A stretch of 64,000 bases of DNA from Oceanospirillum sp964342385 (GTDB taxonomy: Bacteria; Pseudomonadota; Gammaproteobacteria; Pseudomonadales; Halomonadaceae): contig CAYFGP010000003.1 in NCBI GenBank assembly GCA_964342385.1, forward strand, positions 62,001 through 126,000, in the 5' to 3' direction. The notes under the pieces were generated by a model. It was not told the DNA's origin. It did not search any database and saw only the letters and a program-made list of their open reading frames with translations. This document shows positions 45,979-54,533 of this stretch, piece by piece; the stretch's first letter is position 1; each line of letters starts with the position of its first letter. The translations under genes were made by a program, and so were the position numbers.

Positions 45979-46018
45979 GCCCCGATGCTTTCGTTCTGGT
46001 TGAACTAAGACTCGGGGC
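45979..46018 (-). terminator. Terminator for fecA (- strand), between convergent operons
   Basis: GCCCCGA (45979-45985) pairs with TCGGGGC (46012-46018), and in - strand reading it is followed by TTTTTATGGG. It therefore ends the fecA transcript; on the + strand no T run follows, so it may be only a weak stop for fecE. Confidence 0.75.
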
Positions 46019-46075
46019 AAAATGAGAAAGGACCGAACAGCCTCTCAGCAGAGAGACTGAGTTGTTTTTGTGCGA

Positions 46076-48598
46076 TTAAAATTTCATATCCAGTTCAACA
46101 AAGGCTGTCGCCGGTGCTCCAGCACTGATGCCTGCACCATAAGGCTGATCTGGGCCGCTCAGAGTGTAGTAGTCCTTGTTAAACAGATTCTTCACACCAA
46201 AAGCGATGCTGCTAGCATTTTTACCTTCGGTCATTAGATAGCTGACACGGGTATTCCAGATAGAGAAGCTCGGCAGCTTGCCACGGTAATAGGTGTTGTT
46301 AACGACGGTTAACTCACTGGTATTCTCATTGTCGGCAAACTGAGAGGACTGGCTATAGTTATCCAGATTCCAGGTCCAACGCCCATGCTGATATTCCATG
46401 CCCAGATTGCTGACCCAGTTAGAGTAGTAAGGCAATTCGTTCCCTTTTAGTTCCCCCTCTCTGAACTCGGCTTGGGTATAGGCCAGGTTGCCGTAAACAC
46501 TCAGGCCAGTGTCCGGTATTTGATAAGATGCTCCTAGTTCAACACCGTAGTGGCGGGTTTCACCCTTGTTTACGTGGTGACCCAGATCGTCGTCCCACTG
46601 AAGTTTATTATCAAAGTTGATATTAAACAGGGTGACTTCTGCATTCAGAGTGTCCTTGTTATAGCGGCCACCCAGCTCAAAGGTACGGGCGATTTCAGGC
46701 TCCAGATTATTATCAGTGCTATCTGACAGCTGTAGATGCTGTAGGGTGCCAAATGAGGTGCTGAAGTTAGAGAACAGAGTTGTTTCTGGCGACAGCAGAT
46801 AGCTGACGCTCAAAGAGGGTAGGACTTCGGTATAACTCTCTTCGTTGCGGAAATTATTCGGGCTGTTTTTCTTCACCAGGCTATGGCGATAAACCTCAAC
46901 ATTTTCCAAGCGTACGCCCGGTGTGATCTGCCATAAGCCGACACTGATACGATCATCAATAAAGGCCGCATGTGCAGTGGTACCCGCCTTATCCTGGGTG
47001 CGGAAAACTCCTTCAATGGATTTAGGCGCATCACCTTCAGCAAAGTTATTCCAACGGTAACGAGTCAGATCCGCGTCTTCTTTTACAAAGCGGTAACCAA
47101 CAGAGACTTCGTGGTCGATATCGCGGGTAGTAAACAGCTGGCTGTAGCGAGGTTCGATACCGTAAACATCGTACTCACGGCCCCATTCGTCGTAACGCTG
47201 ACGAGAGTCTGGATTAAACTGCAAGCCGTACAGACGATAGGTATTTGCCGCAAAGGCTTGAACTTCAAACTCTTGAGTGGCACTGATCTCATTGGTATAG
47301 CGGATACGGCCTTCGGTACGATCACCTTTAAAGTGATTGTAATCATAACGGGATTGCCATGGATTTTGATCATACTGCGTTTGATTTAAGCCGCCAGGGA
47401 TATCGGTTTCAGCGTTGAAGAAACGGATATGACCTTCAAGCAGTTCACTGTCGGATAACCAGGTTTCCCCCTTGAGCATCAGGTCATCGATATTCTCATC
47501 GGAGTTTTCTCGGAAACCGCTGCCATGGCTACCGGAGTAGATCAGTGCCAGGCCGGTATCTTCGTTTACCTTACCGCTGAAAAAGGCGTTCATCTGACCG
47601 AGCAGATTCTGTTCGCCATCGTCGATCGCGCTTTCGGCTTTTAGCTTGATACGTGCAGTGGTTTCTTCACTGATCTGCGGGGTAACAAAGTTGATAATGC
47701 CACCGACGTTCTGTGGTCCGTAACGCACTGAGCTACCGCCTTTCACCACATCAATAGCGGCCAAGTTACCCAGACCTACAGGGGCGATAGACAGCTGAGG
47801 CTGACCGTATGGGGCAAAGGAGAGCGGCATGCCGTCCAGCAGAATAGTGGACTTCTCAGAGAAACGGGATTTCAGACCGCGTACACCAATGCTAAGAGCG
47901 TGATTAGCGCCATAGCTCTCCGCTGGAACGCGAACCTGAACACCCGGTATTTTGCGAAATGCCTCGGTTAGGGAGCTAACCCCCGACTTTTCCATCTCTT
48001 CCTGAGTTAATTGCTGACGGGAGCCGGGGAAGTTCTGCCGTGTGGTGCTATCGGCTTGGTTTAGCCAGTTACCGATGACCACTAATTCATCCTCAATCAG
48101 CTCATGTTCAGCTTGGGATTGTTTTGCTGCTGAATGAGTTTGAGATTGACCGGAAGAGGAGCTTTTTACCAACATCAGGCGATTACCTGTGCCGACTTTA
48201 AAGCTGAAGCCACTCTCTTTCAGTAGTGTTTTCAGAGCCTGTTGCGTACTCATCTGGCCACGGATTACTGGTGCTTGCAAACCTTTTAATTGGCCAGGTT
48301 GCAATAGAATATGTAGTCCAGCTTGTTCTGCCAGATCAGTAATTGAACGATCCAAAGTCTGTGCCGGAATATTCCAGTTTTGACTTTGTTGCAATACTGT
48401 TTGAGCAGTACTTTGTTCAGCCATCGCTGGTGAGGCTGCGAGAGCAGATACCATCAAACCCGCAGCAAGTGATCGCTTCAAGCCTTGTGCATATTGACCG
48501 TCCTGAGTGTTTGGACGAGCGTGTCCCTCTGCGTGAAGAGAATCCCGGTGATGCTGACGAATTGCAGACTGCAGGATGTTCATATGTGGCGCGGGCAT
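46076..48598 (-). CDS. fecA: TonB-dependent ferric citrate receptor with STN signalling domain
   Basis: An 840-residue outer-membrane receptor. Signal region with hydrophobic GLMVSALAASPAMA (near residue 60), then an STN domain (about 70-130: DRSITDLAEQAGLHILLQPGQLKGL, QALKTLLKESGFSF), a TonB-box-like ELVVIGNW, and the plug (EAFRKIPGVQVRVPAESY, IDVVKGGSSVRYGPQNVGGIINF). The long beta-barrel ends in the aromatic FVELDMKF. The STN domain transmits substrate binding to FecR. The wording of the plug is very similar to FecA (RSTVLLDGVPL-type and APYGQPQLS). The ATG has GGAG 8 bases before. Confidence 0.92.
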   Translation of the reverse strand: MPAPHMNILQSAIRQHHRDSLHAEGHARPNTQDGQYAQGLKRSLAAGLMVSALAASPAMAEQSTAQTVLQQSQNWNIPAQTLDRSITDLAEQAGLHILLQPGQLKGLQAPVIRGQMSTQQALKTLLKESGFSFKVGTGNRLMLVKSSSSGQSQTHSAAKQSQAEHELIEDELVVIGNWLNQADSTTRQNFPGSRQQLTQEEMEKSGVSSLTEAFRKIPGVQVRVPAESYGANHALSIGVRGLKSRFSEKSTILLDGMPLSFAPYGQPQLSIAPVGLGNLAAIDVVKGGSSVRYGPQNVGGIINFVTPQISEETTARIKLKAESAIDDGEQNLLGQMNAFFSGKVNEDTGLALIYSGSHGSGFRENSDENIDDLMLKGETWLSDSELLEGHIRFFNAETDIPGGLNQTQYDQNPWQSRYDYNHFKGDRTEGRIRYTNEISATQEFEVQAFAANTYRLYGLQFNPDSRQRYDEWGREYDVYGIEPRYSQLFTTRDIDHEVSVGYRFVKEDADLTRYRWNNFAEGDAPKSIEGVFRTQDKAGTTAHAAFIDDRISVGLWQITPGVRLENVEVYRHSLVKKNSPNNFRNEESYTEVLPSLSVSYLLSPETTLFSNFSTSFGTLQHLQLSDSTDNNLEPEIARTFELGGRYNKDTLNAEVTLFNINFDNKLQWDDDLGHHVNKGETRHYGVELGASYQIPDTGLSVYGNLAYTQAEFREGELKGNELPYYSNWVSNLGMEYQHGRWTWNLDNYSQSSQFADNENTSELTVVNNTYYRGKLPSFSIWNTRVSYLMTEGKNASSIAFGVKNLFNKDYYTLSGPDQPYGAGISAGAPATAFVELDMKF

Positions 48599-48632
48599 CT
48601 ATTGCTCCTTGATCTTATAGAATTATGCAAAA

Positions 48633-48651
48633 GATAATCTTTATTATTTGC
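48633..48651. promoter_or_regulatory. Possible Fur box upstream of fecA
   Basis: GATAATCTTTATTATTTGC matches the 19-bp Fur consensus at 13 positions. It sits 35 bases upstream of the fecA ATG on the - strand. A FecI-dependent promoter would also lie here but cannot be told by eye. Confidence 0.4.
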
Positions 48652-48815
48652 ACTTAAGAACTAAGACGGAGCAAATTCAAAACACCCAACCCTAATTTTT
48701 AAATTTTTTTCACAAAAGTTTGGTAGCAGCATTTTCTGAAAGGCTTGGATTCAAGTAATAAGTGCAATGAAAGAGCAAGAAAAGGACAGGTTAGAGAAAA
48801 TGTGCCGGGCAAGGT

Positions 48816-48853
48816 TCGATACCTTGTAAGTTATCAAACGTGCAAGGTATCGA
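48816..48853 (-). terminator. Stem-loop between fecR and fecA
   Basis: TCGATACCTTG (48816-48826) and CAAGGTATCGA (48843-48853) form a perfect 11-bp stem, 45 bases after the fecR stop on the - strand. It probably attenuates read-through from fecIR into fecA, which also needs its own promoter. Confidence 0.55.
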
Positions 48854-48897
48854 TCCGGTACAGGATGGCCGATTAGTGCAGAGCTAATGCGGGAAAG

Positions 48898-50016
48898 TTA
48901 ATGTAGAACAACCATCTGCTCAGTTACCTTGATGACATCGGCACCCAAGCTGCTATTCAGCAGGCTTAAGGTAAAATCAAGATCATTATTGGGTAGTATG
49001 CCGCTCATTTTTTTATCTGCCAGCGATGGATTCGCCAGGATTATTTGAGCCGAGTATTGGCGGTTTAAACGCTCTAATACCTCAGATAGCGGCGTATCAT
49101 CCAATCTGATGATTTGGCGTTTCCAATCCGGCAGGTAAAGCTTATGGCCTGAGCTGTGATTGATCTGCCCAGAGTCAGTTACCGTAACGCTTTGACCGGC
49201 TTTAAGCTGAGCCTCTTTAGATTGGTTCGAATTGGATAAAACTGTAGTGACCTTCAACCGGCCCTCTGTCAGTGTGGTCTGCACCTGATTATCCAGTTGG
49301 CGCACATTGAATGCCGTACCTATAGCGGTAGCCGTTACATAATGACTGATTACCTGAAAAGGGCGGTTTTTGTCGGATGCAACCTCAAAAAATGCCTCGC
49401 CATAAAGCAGTTCAATGCTGCGAGCAGACTCTGTGAAGTTGACTGCAATACCCGTTTGGCCATTAAGATGTACCTGGCTGCCATCATCTAAAGTAATGCT
49501 TAGCTGTTCACCAACCGGCGTCGCGTAATCCGGCGAATGCCAGATTTGTGGCGGTAGTAAAACCACGACTAACAGTGCTAGGGTAGATACCGCTAATGCG
49601 GTAAATCCTTTAGCGATTAAACTCGAGCTCCAAGATATTGCATTTGATCGTTCTCTTGGTTGAATATCTCTATTATCAGGATGGCTAGAGATGCTATACG
49701 TAGGTGCCACTTGTTGAGGCAGCTGTTGAGGCTGTTGTTGATGATCGGATTGCAGAGTGGGTGCCTGAGAAGATGTTTGGAAGGATAGAGCCCCTTCGTG
49801 ATATTCATCCTGCAGCTGTTGTGTAGCGGTTTCCATATCCTGCCAAAGTAAACAGGTTTCCAGATATTGCTCTTCATGCTCAGGCGCTTGTGCTAGCCAG
49901 AGCTCAAATTGTTGCAACAACTCAGTGTCATCTGGGTTAGATTGCAGCATCAAAAACCAGTGCTGAGCTTGTTCCGATAATGTGGAATTGCTGGATTGAT
50001 CTATGTTCGTTTTCAT
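48898..50016 (-). CDS. fecR: FecR-type anti-sigma/transmembrane regulator
   Basis: A 372-residue inner-membrane sensor. An N-terminal cytoplasmic domain (ALFLQFELWLAQAPEHEEQYLE-like DUF4880 pattern) interacts with FecI, then a Gln-rich stretch (SDHQQQPQQLPQQ, about 95-107), a transmembrane helix near 135-155 (AVSTLALLVVVLLPP) and a periplasmic FecR domain (TPVGEQLSITLDDGSQVHLNGQTGI). It transfers the FecA signal to FecI. Starts 17 bases after the fecI stop, a two-gene operon. Confidence 0.9.
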   Translation of the reverse strand: MKTNIDQSSNSTLSEQAQHWFLMLQSNPDDTELLQQFELWLAQAPEHEEQYLETCLLWQDMETATQQLQDEYHEGALSFQTSSQAPTLQSDHQQQPQQLPQQVAPTYSISSHPDNRDIQPRERSNAISWSSSLIAKGFTALAVSTLALLVVVLLPPQIWHSPDYATPVGEQLSITLDDGSQVHLNGQTGIAVNFTESARSIELLYGEAFFEVASDKNRPFQVISHYVTATAIGTAFNVRQLDNQVQTTLTEGRLKVTTVLSNSNQSKEAQLKAGQSVTVTDSGQINHSSGHKLYLPDWKRQIIRLDDTPLSEVLERLNRQYSAQIILANPSLADKKMSGILPNNDLDFTLSLLNSSLGADVIKVTEQMVVLH

Positions 50017-50033
50017 TGTCTATCAGCTCCGCA

Positions 50034-50681
50034 TCAATGCATATCTGAGGTTAATGCACTTCGGCATTTCTGCAGAGCAGTTTTTAAATGCTTTTCAACC
50101 ATGGTTTGAGAGATATCCATTTCTCTTGCCACCTCTTTTAACGTCATCTCTTTAAAGCGTGCGAGCATTAGTGCTTGCTTAGAGCGTTCTGGCAGTTGAG
50201 AGATGGCCTGTTTTAACAGGTCCAGACGACGCTCTTTAATCAAGGTTTCTAACTGTTCAGGTTGGGCTGAGACCAGCTCTTCAAACACCTCATCACTTTC
50301 GAGTGTGGGCGTTGTTTTTTGCTGACGGAGATAATCCAAAGCTAAGTTTGTTGCGATCTTGGTTAGAAATGCTTTGGGTTGGCGAATTACTTCGATCCCT
50401 GGCACTTTGGAGAGTCGCACAAACGTATCCTGTAATAGCTCTTCTGCAATAGCTCGGTTTTTCACCATAGCCAGCAAATGCAGCAGTATATCCTGCCGAT
50501 GAGCCTGGTACATCCGGGTGATAGCCTGTTCCTTCCTTGAAGGCGAGAAACTTTTTTCTGATTGCTTGTTGTCGCCTTGCCCTTTGCGGCCTTGTTCTTT
50601 GTGGCCGTTAGATAACTTATCCGTGAGGGTATCCGATAAGCGATCTGTGTTGTGGCCATCATCAAAAAAGACTTGGCTCAT
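50034..50681 (-). CDS. fecI: ECF sigma factor, FecI type
   Basis: A 215-residue extracytoplasmic-function sigma factor. Region 2 (MYQAHRQDILLHLLAMVKNRAIAEELLQDTFVRLSKV) and region 4 (ISQLPERSKQALMLARFKEMTLKEVAREMDISQTMVEKHL) are clear. Residues 1-56 are a hydrophilic, charged extension (KEQGRKGQGDNKQSEKSFS) not typical of FecI; an alternative start is Met57 at 50513. Start 50681 has only a weak ribosome-binding site. A good Fur-box match lies about 50 bases upstream, so iron starvation should derepress it. Confidence 0.88.
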   Translation of the reverse strand: MSQVFFDDGHNTDRLSDTLTDKLSNGHKEQGRKGQGDNKQSEKSFSPSRKEQAITRMYQAHRQDILLHLLAMVKNRAIAEELLQDTFVRLSKVPGIEVIRQPKAFLTKIATNLALDYLRQQKTTPTLESDEVFEELVSAQPEQLETLIKERRLDLLKQAISQLPERSKQALMLARFKEMTLKEVAREMDISQTMVEKHLKTALQKCRSALTSDMH

Positions 50682-50729
50682 AGAAGATTTCCAGCTTGGA
50701 AAATTAGGTAGTGCATAGCGTTATCTTTT

Positions 50730-50748
50730 GCTAATGAAAATTGTTATC
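50730..50748. promoter_or_regulatory. Fur box upstream of fecI
   Basis: GCTAATGAAAATTGTTATC matches the 19-bp Fur consensus at 15 positions. It lies 49 bases upstream of the fecI start and fits iron-dependent repression of fecIR. Confidence 0.7.
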
Positions 50749-50992
50749 AGTTAATGTTTTGTCGGCATTATACATCGTTTTCCGAGAAATCCATTGTCGG
50801 ATAAAAATGGGACTGTTTTATTGGGAAAGAAAAGTGGAGCTGTAAGCTATTACGTCACATTCCTTATGCCATGTAAGGTCTTGTAATAGTGGCGTTTGCC
50901 TGGATGGTTGAAAATTAGCGCTTTGTGCAGAGCAGGTGCGTCTATAAATCGCTCTGTATTGTAGATGAGAGCTACAGCCGAAAAGGTGAAAT

Positions 50993-52483
50993 ATGAAACG
51001 AGTTAACGGTGCATTGCTACTGTGTGGTGCGACAGTGATGAGCGGTTGTGCTCACATGTCCAATACGGCACAGAACAGTGATCATGGGCGTCATTATCAC
51101 AAAACAAAACGTTTTTATCAGGAGATCATCAATCAGGAGAAGGTTGATGTTTCCAAGCTGAATCTGTTTTTTACTCAGATGCCCAAAGGTGGTGATATCC
51201 ACCATCACTATACTGGCAGTATTTATACTGAGACCTATCTGGAATGGGTGGATGCCAAAGGTTGGATGATTGATAAATGCAACCTGAAGATTATTAGAGC
51301 CGCTGAAGATGCCTGTGATGGGAAGGGACTTACCATTGATCAACTGATGAGTAACAATGCCCTGTACCGTAAGCTGCTGATGGTATGGTCCAATAAAGAT
51401 TACGCAAATCATTACCACGATCAGCCACCACCCGACGCCAATTTCTTCCAGACTTTTGGCTATTTCGGTGGTGTTTCTGGCCAATATATGGACACAGGGC
51501 TGAATATTCTTAAGACACGTGCCAAGAAAGAGAATGTGAGTTATATCGAAACTATGCTGCGAAAAGTGGGTGCACGCAGTGAAAATGTTTTCAATGAGGA
51601 TCAAATTGCTCAGATTTCACAGCGGCTGAGAGCGGCAAAAGACCAGGCAGCAGTCGATGAGATTCTGGAGCAACTGGTGGAGGTTTACGATAATAGTAAG
51701 AGCTTTGATAAAGCCATTAAAAAGTATCTGTCTAAGTTGAATAAAGATCATCAGGGCATCGACGATGAGCACTTTACTATGCGTTATCAGACCTATGCTT
51801 CCCGAACCTCCAACCCTGTGAAAGTGTTTACTGATCTTTATTCTGGTTACGTTGCAGCGGATATGTCGCCACTGGTGGTTGGGGTCAATATTGTCGCGCC
51901 GGAAAACAACCATATTGCGCTCAGGGACTATACCCTGCACATGCGCATGTATAACTTTCTTAAACGAAAATACCCGGATGTGGGCCGTTCGCTACATGCC
52001 GGTGAATTAACTCTGGGTATGGTGAGACCAAAAAACCTGACTTTCCATATCAATGAAGCCAGAAGTATCGCCAAGGCTCAGCGTATTGGTCATGGTGTTG
52101 ATCTTCCCTATGAAGAGAAGCCTGAAGAGTTACTTAAAGATCTGAAAGAGAACTCTGCCATTGAGATCAATCTGACCAGCAATCAGTTTATCCTGGGAGT
52201 GGATAAGGAAAACCATCCTTATCAGATCTATGCCGCTTACGGTGTGCCTATGGTGATCTCAACCGACGATTCTGGCGTGTCCCGTAACAATCTGTCGGGT
52301 GAGTACGTGTTACTGGCTTCCCGCTATCGTGTGGATTATCCCACAATCAAAAAATACGTTTACAACAGTATTGATTACTCTTTCCTGAGTGACGATGACA
52401 AGCGTAAACAGCGCGATCTTCTGGATAAATCTTTCCATCAGTTTGAAGCTGAAATTGCTCGATTGAGTGAGAAAATGCACTAA
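50993..52483 (+). CDS. Adenosine deaminase-like lipoprotein
   Basis: A 496-residue member of the adenosine/AMP deaminase superfamily. A lipoprotein signal (LLLCGATVMSGC, Cys at about 19) is followed by the metal-site HxH (MPKGGDIHHHYTGS near 63-73), LHAGE (about 334), GHGVDL and the catalytic STDDSGVSRNNL (about 422). This places it among the extracellular adenosine-deaminase-like growth-factor type rather than the cytosolic short form. It would convert external adenosine to inosine at the membrane, for purine salvage, or act on other nucleosides. A purine-rich AAAAGGTG site precedes the ATG. Confidence 0.85.
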   Translation: MKRVNGALLLCGATVMSGCAHMSNTAQNSDHGRHYHKTKRFYQEIINQEKVDVSKLNLFFTQMPKGGDIHHHYTGSIYTETYLEWVDAKGWMIDKCNLKIIRAAEDACDGKGLTIDQLMSNNALYRKLLMVWSNKDYANHYHDQPPPDANFFQTFGYFGGVSGQYMDTGLNILKTRAKKENVSYIETMLRKVGARSENVFNEDQIAQISQRLRAAKDQAAVDEILEQLVEVYDNSKSFDKAIKKYLSKLNKDHQGIDDEHFTMRYQTYASRTSNPVKVFTDLYSGYVAADMSPLVVGVNIVAPENNHIALRDYTLHMRMYNFLKRKYPDVGRSLHAGELTLGMVRPKNLTFHINEARSIAKAQRIGHGVDLPYEEKPEELLKDLKENSAIEINLTSNQFILGVDKENHPYQIYAAYGVPMVISTDDSGVSRNNLSGEYVLLASRYRVDYPTIKKYVYNSIDYSFLSDDDKRKQRDLLDKSFHQFEAEIARLSEKMH

Positions 52484-52494
52484 GAGGCATTCGG

Positions 52495-52524
52495 CAGTTC
52501 CCCTGAAGTAGATCAGGGGAACTG
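52495..52524. terminator. Perfect 12-bp hairpin after the deaminase-like gene
   Basis: CAGTTCCCCTGA, loop AGTAGA, TCAGGGGAACTG, 11 bases after the stop. No T run follows. Confidence 0.65.
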
Positions 52525-52626
52525 TTGCAACTGGTACGGTGCCCATAAAAAATATGAACTCTTAGAGTTGTATCAATCTCCCATCATCTTCTGGATTGGC
52601 TATGGTTAAAGGCCAAGTTGGTCACT

Positions 52627-52716
52627 AAGCACTCACACAAAAGTTCCTCTTTAGCAGATGGCATCATTCTTCAGCCGCTGGCCAAAAAATATCGAAATAC
52701 TTTTGTGTAAGTATGT
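52627..52716 (+). repeat. Dispersed palindromic repeat, copy B
   Basis: Starts AAGCACTCACACAAAAG and ends CTTTTGTGTAAGTA, with internal TTAGCAGATGG, TTCTTCAGCCG and AATATCGAAATA. Orientation as copy C. The open frame 52671-52859 on the - strand lies partly on it and is not called. Confidence 0.85.
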
Positions 52717-52890
52717 ATGAACAATTTAAGTTTTGATTTGCGACTAAATTTGTCGCATTCTTGGCTTGGGAAAGATGATAGCGGTCGACATAAGGGGCTC
52801 TTTTCACTTGGTTCACTGAGAGATTGGATAATCCGCTCCTTGTTAACCTTTCGCCTCATATTCCTCTCTTTTATTGGAAATTTTCACCTT

Positions 52891-52909
52891 TTGTAATCTA
52901 AACTTACAA
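52891..52909. promoter_or_regulatory. Operator-like inverted repeat upstream of the S24 repressor
   Basis: TTGTAA, 7-base spacer, TTACAA (52891-52909), and a further small palindrome CAAGTAACACTTG at 52951-52963 just before the repressor start. Suggests autoregulation. Confidence 0.5.
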
Positions 52910-52967
52910 TTAGCAATGCAGCAGATTAAGTTATTCTTGTGCTGACTGTGCAAGTAACACTTGTAAA

Positions 52968-53657
52968 ATGGTCAGTATGGAAACGACAATAGGCGGCAGA
53001 ATTGCCGAAGCAAGAAAAGCCAAAGGCTTTAACCAGTCAGAACTGGCAACCCGAATCGGTGTAACTCCTCAATCAGTACAGCATTGGGAGAATGACCGTA
53101 CTGTGCCAAGAAATAATAGGGTTGAATTGCTTGCCAGTGTGATGGGCGTTAGCCAGGAGTGGATTCTCTTTGGTGATAAACCTGATCGTGTGGGTGATTC
53201 TGCAGAGGTTGTCTATACCTATAAACCGTCGCCAGGGATTGTTCATATTCCGTTTTTTTGCATAGAAACTGCTGCAGAGAAAGGGGAGGATGTAAGCTTG
53301 GAAGACGTGACAGATCGGGTCTCATTCGGTAAAGAAATCCTGGAGAAGCACGGACTGGAACAAGGACAGGTTGTTGCTGTTGTTGTCTCTGATGATCATA
53401 TGGAGCCTCGTATCCTGAAAGGGGATACGGTACTGGTTGATAAATCAGATAAAACCTTGGTGGATAACCATGTTTATCTGATACGGGTAGAGAATGCCCT
53501 AAGAGTGCAGCGCATGGTGAGCAGGGTTGACGGTAAGTGGGTGATTACTTGCGATAACGCTAAATTTGCTCAATATGACACTCTCATCTCAAGAGAAGAA
53601 TTCGATCAGCTTAATGTTATAGGTCGGGTTTTTATGATCCTTATGGGTGAAATCTAG
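52968..53657 (+). CDS. XRE-family repressor with S24 (LexA-like) fold lacking catalytic Ser and Lys
   Basis: A 229-residue repressor. Residues about 9-70 are an XRE helix-turn-helix (FNQSELATRIGVTPQSVQHWENDRTVP). Residues about 93-229 follow the LexA/CI S24 peptidase fold (QVVAVVVSDDHMEPRILKGDTVLVD ... DNHVYLIRVENALRVQRMV). In active members the motif is GDSMEP with a Ser nucleophile and a general-base Lys later in VKRL; here these are His144 (DDHMEP) and Gln181 (VQRM). The protein therefore should not self-cleave and would not respond to RecA in the usual way. ATG 52968 and ATG 52977 are both possible starts; neither has a clear ribosome-binding site. Confidence 0.85.
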   Translation: MVSMETTIGGRIAEARKAKGFNQSELATRIGVTPQSVQHWENDRTVPRNNRVELLASVMGVSQEWILFGDKPDRVGDSAEVVYTYKPSPGIVHIPFFCIETAAEKGEDVSLEDVTDRVSFGKEILEKHGLEQGQVVAVVVSDDHMEPRILKGDTVLVDKSDKTLVDNHVYLIRVENALRVQRMVSRVDGKWVITCDNAKFAQYDTLISREEFDQLNVIGRVFMILMGEI

Positions 53658-53726
53658 CGTTTCTTCTCACTGATTTTATTTGTTATTTATTGTCGTTTTT
53701 GCCTCTTTTTTAATCCTTTCTGTATT

Positions 53727-53790
53727 GCACTTATTATCCGAAACTGCACCACCTTTTTCACCTTAGTACGCATTTATCATCCGAAACTGT
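53727..53790. repeat. 20-bp direct repeat in the gap after the repressor
   Basis: GCACTTATTATCCGAAACTG (53727-53746) and GCATTTATCATCCGAAACTG (53770-53789) differ at two positions and are 43 bp apart. It may be operators or remnants of a mobile element. The gap 53658-53939 holds no other feature. Confidence 0.65.
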
Positions 53791-53939
53791 GTTTAAATTA
53801 ATCTTTGATATAGTTTAAATTATAATCTTGACAAGATTAACTTGATCCGTTTGAATTCTTTTTGTAATTTTAAATTGTATTTGTTGGGCTGCATTATGTT
53901 TAAGAGCACGCCGTTTTGTGATTACCCAAGGAAAGATTG

Positions 53940-54254
53940 ATGGCACTGCAAGCTGCTGAAGTAAAATGTGATAACGAGGGGCACTGGCAACACCCTGATC
54001 TACCTCGTTGGGCAGAAGATGCCTCCAGTACAGAGATGGAGGATTGGTTGGGGCAGCAGAGAATCAAATCAAAGATACTCCGTATAGAACAGGCTGAAGC
54101 AGAGCAAATCTTTAATTCTGGTCATATTGTTCGAACAAAAGCTCGATATAACAGGCACAGCTTAGACCTCTATTTGGAAAAGGGTTATATCGTGTTGTCC
54201 GTATATCGATCCGAGGAGGGGACATTTATTTGGTTAGGGTGTGATAAGAGCTAA
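53940..54254 (+). CDS. Hypothetical protein (104 residues)
   Basis: A soluble 104-residue protein (starts MALQAAEVKCDNEGHWQHPD). AAGGAAAG precedes the ATG at 53940, better than the TTG at 53937. Its end has a strand-rich pattern (RHSLDLYLEKGYIVLSVYRSEEGTFIWLGCDKS). Genes of this size next to XRE repressors are often phage-derived, but no family is recognised. Confidence 0.6.
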   Translation: MALQAAEVKCDNEGHWQHPDLPRWAEDASSTEMEDWLGQQRIKSKILRIEQAEAEQIFNSGHIVRTKARYNRHSLDLYLEKGYIVLSVYRSEEGTFIWLGCDKS

Positions 54255-54370
54255 ACCCTTTTTACACTACCGGTCTTATCATCTGTTTTGGCTTTCTTAT
54301 TAATCTATTCTAATTGCCGCACAAAAATTCAAATAGCATTATCCATGTAGGGTATTATGAGGTCACAGAT

Positions 54371-54458
54371 AAGCACTCACACTAAAGCTTCTCTGTGACA
54401 AAGGACTTCATTCTTCAGCTGTTGATCAAAGATCGTTGAAACATTCTTTGTAGGTGAG
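54371..54458 (+). repeat. Dispersed palindromic repeat, copy C
   Basis: AAGCACTCACACTAAAGC at the left, ATTCTTTGTAGGTGAG at the right, with TTCTTCAGCTGTTGATC inside. More diverged than B and D. It sits between two unrelated genes. Confidence 0.75.
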
Positions 54459-54533
54459 TAGTAAATGAGTGAGTGAAGCTATGGCCTGCCAGCGCAAAGA
54501 ATATGCACGCTTTGAAATAGGATAGATCGCTTG

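Noticed and set aside
52671..52859. 62-residue - strand frame
   Set aside because: Lies largely on the dispersed repeat, no motif or ribosome-binding site.
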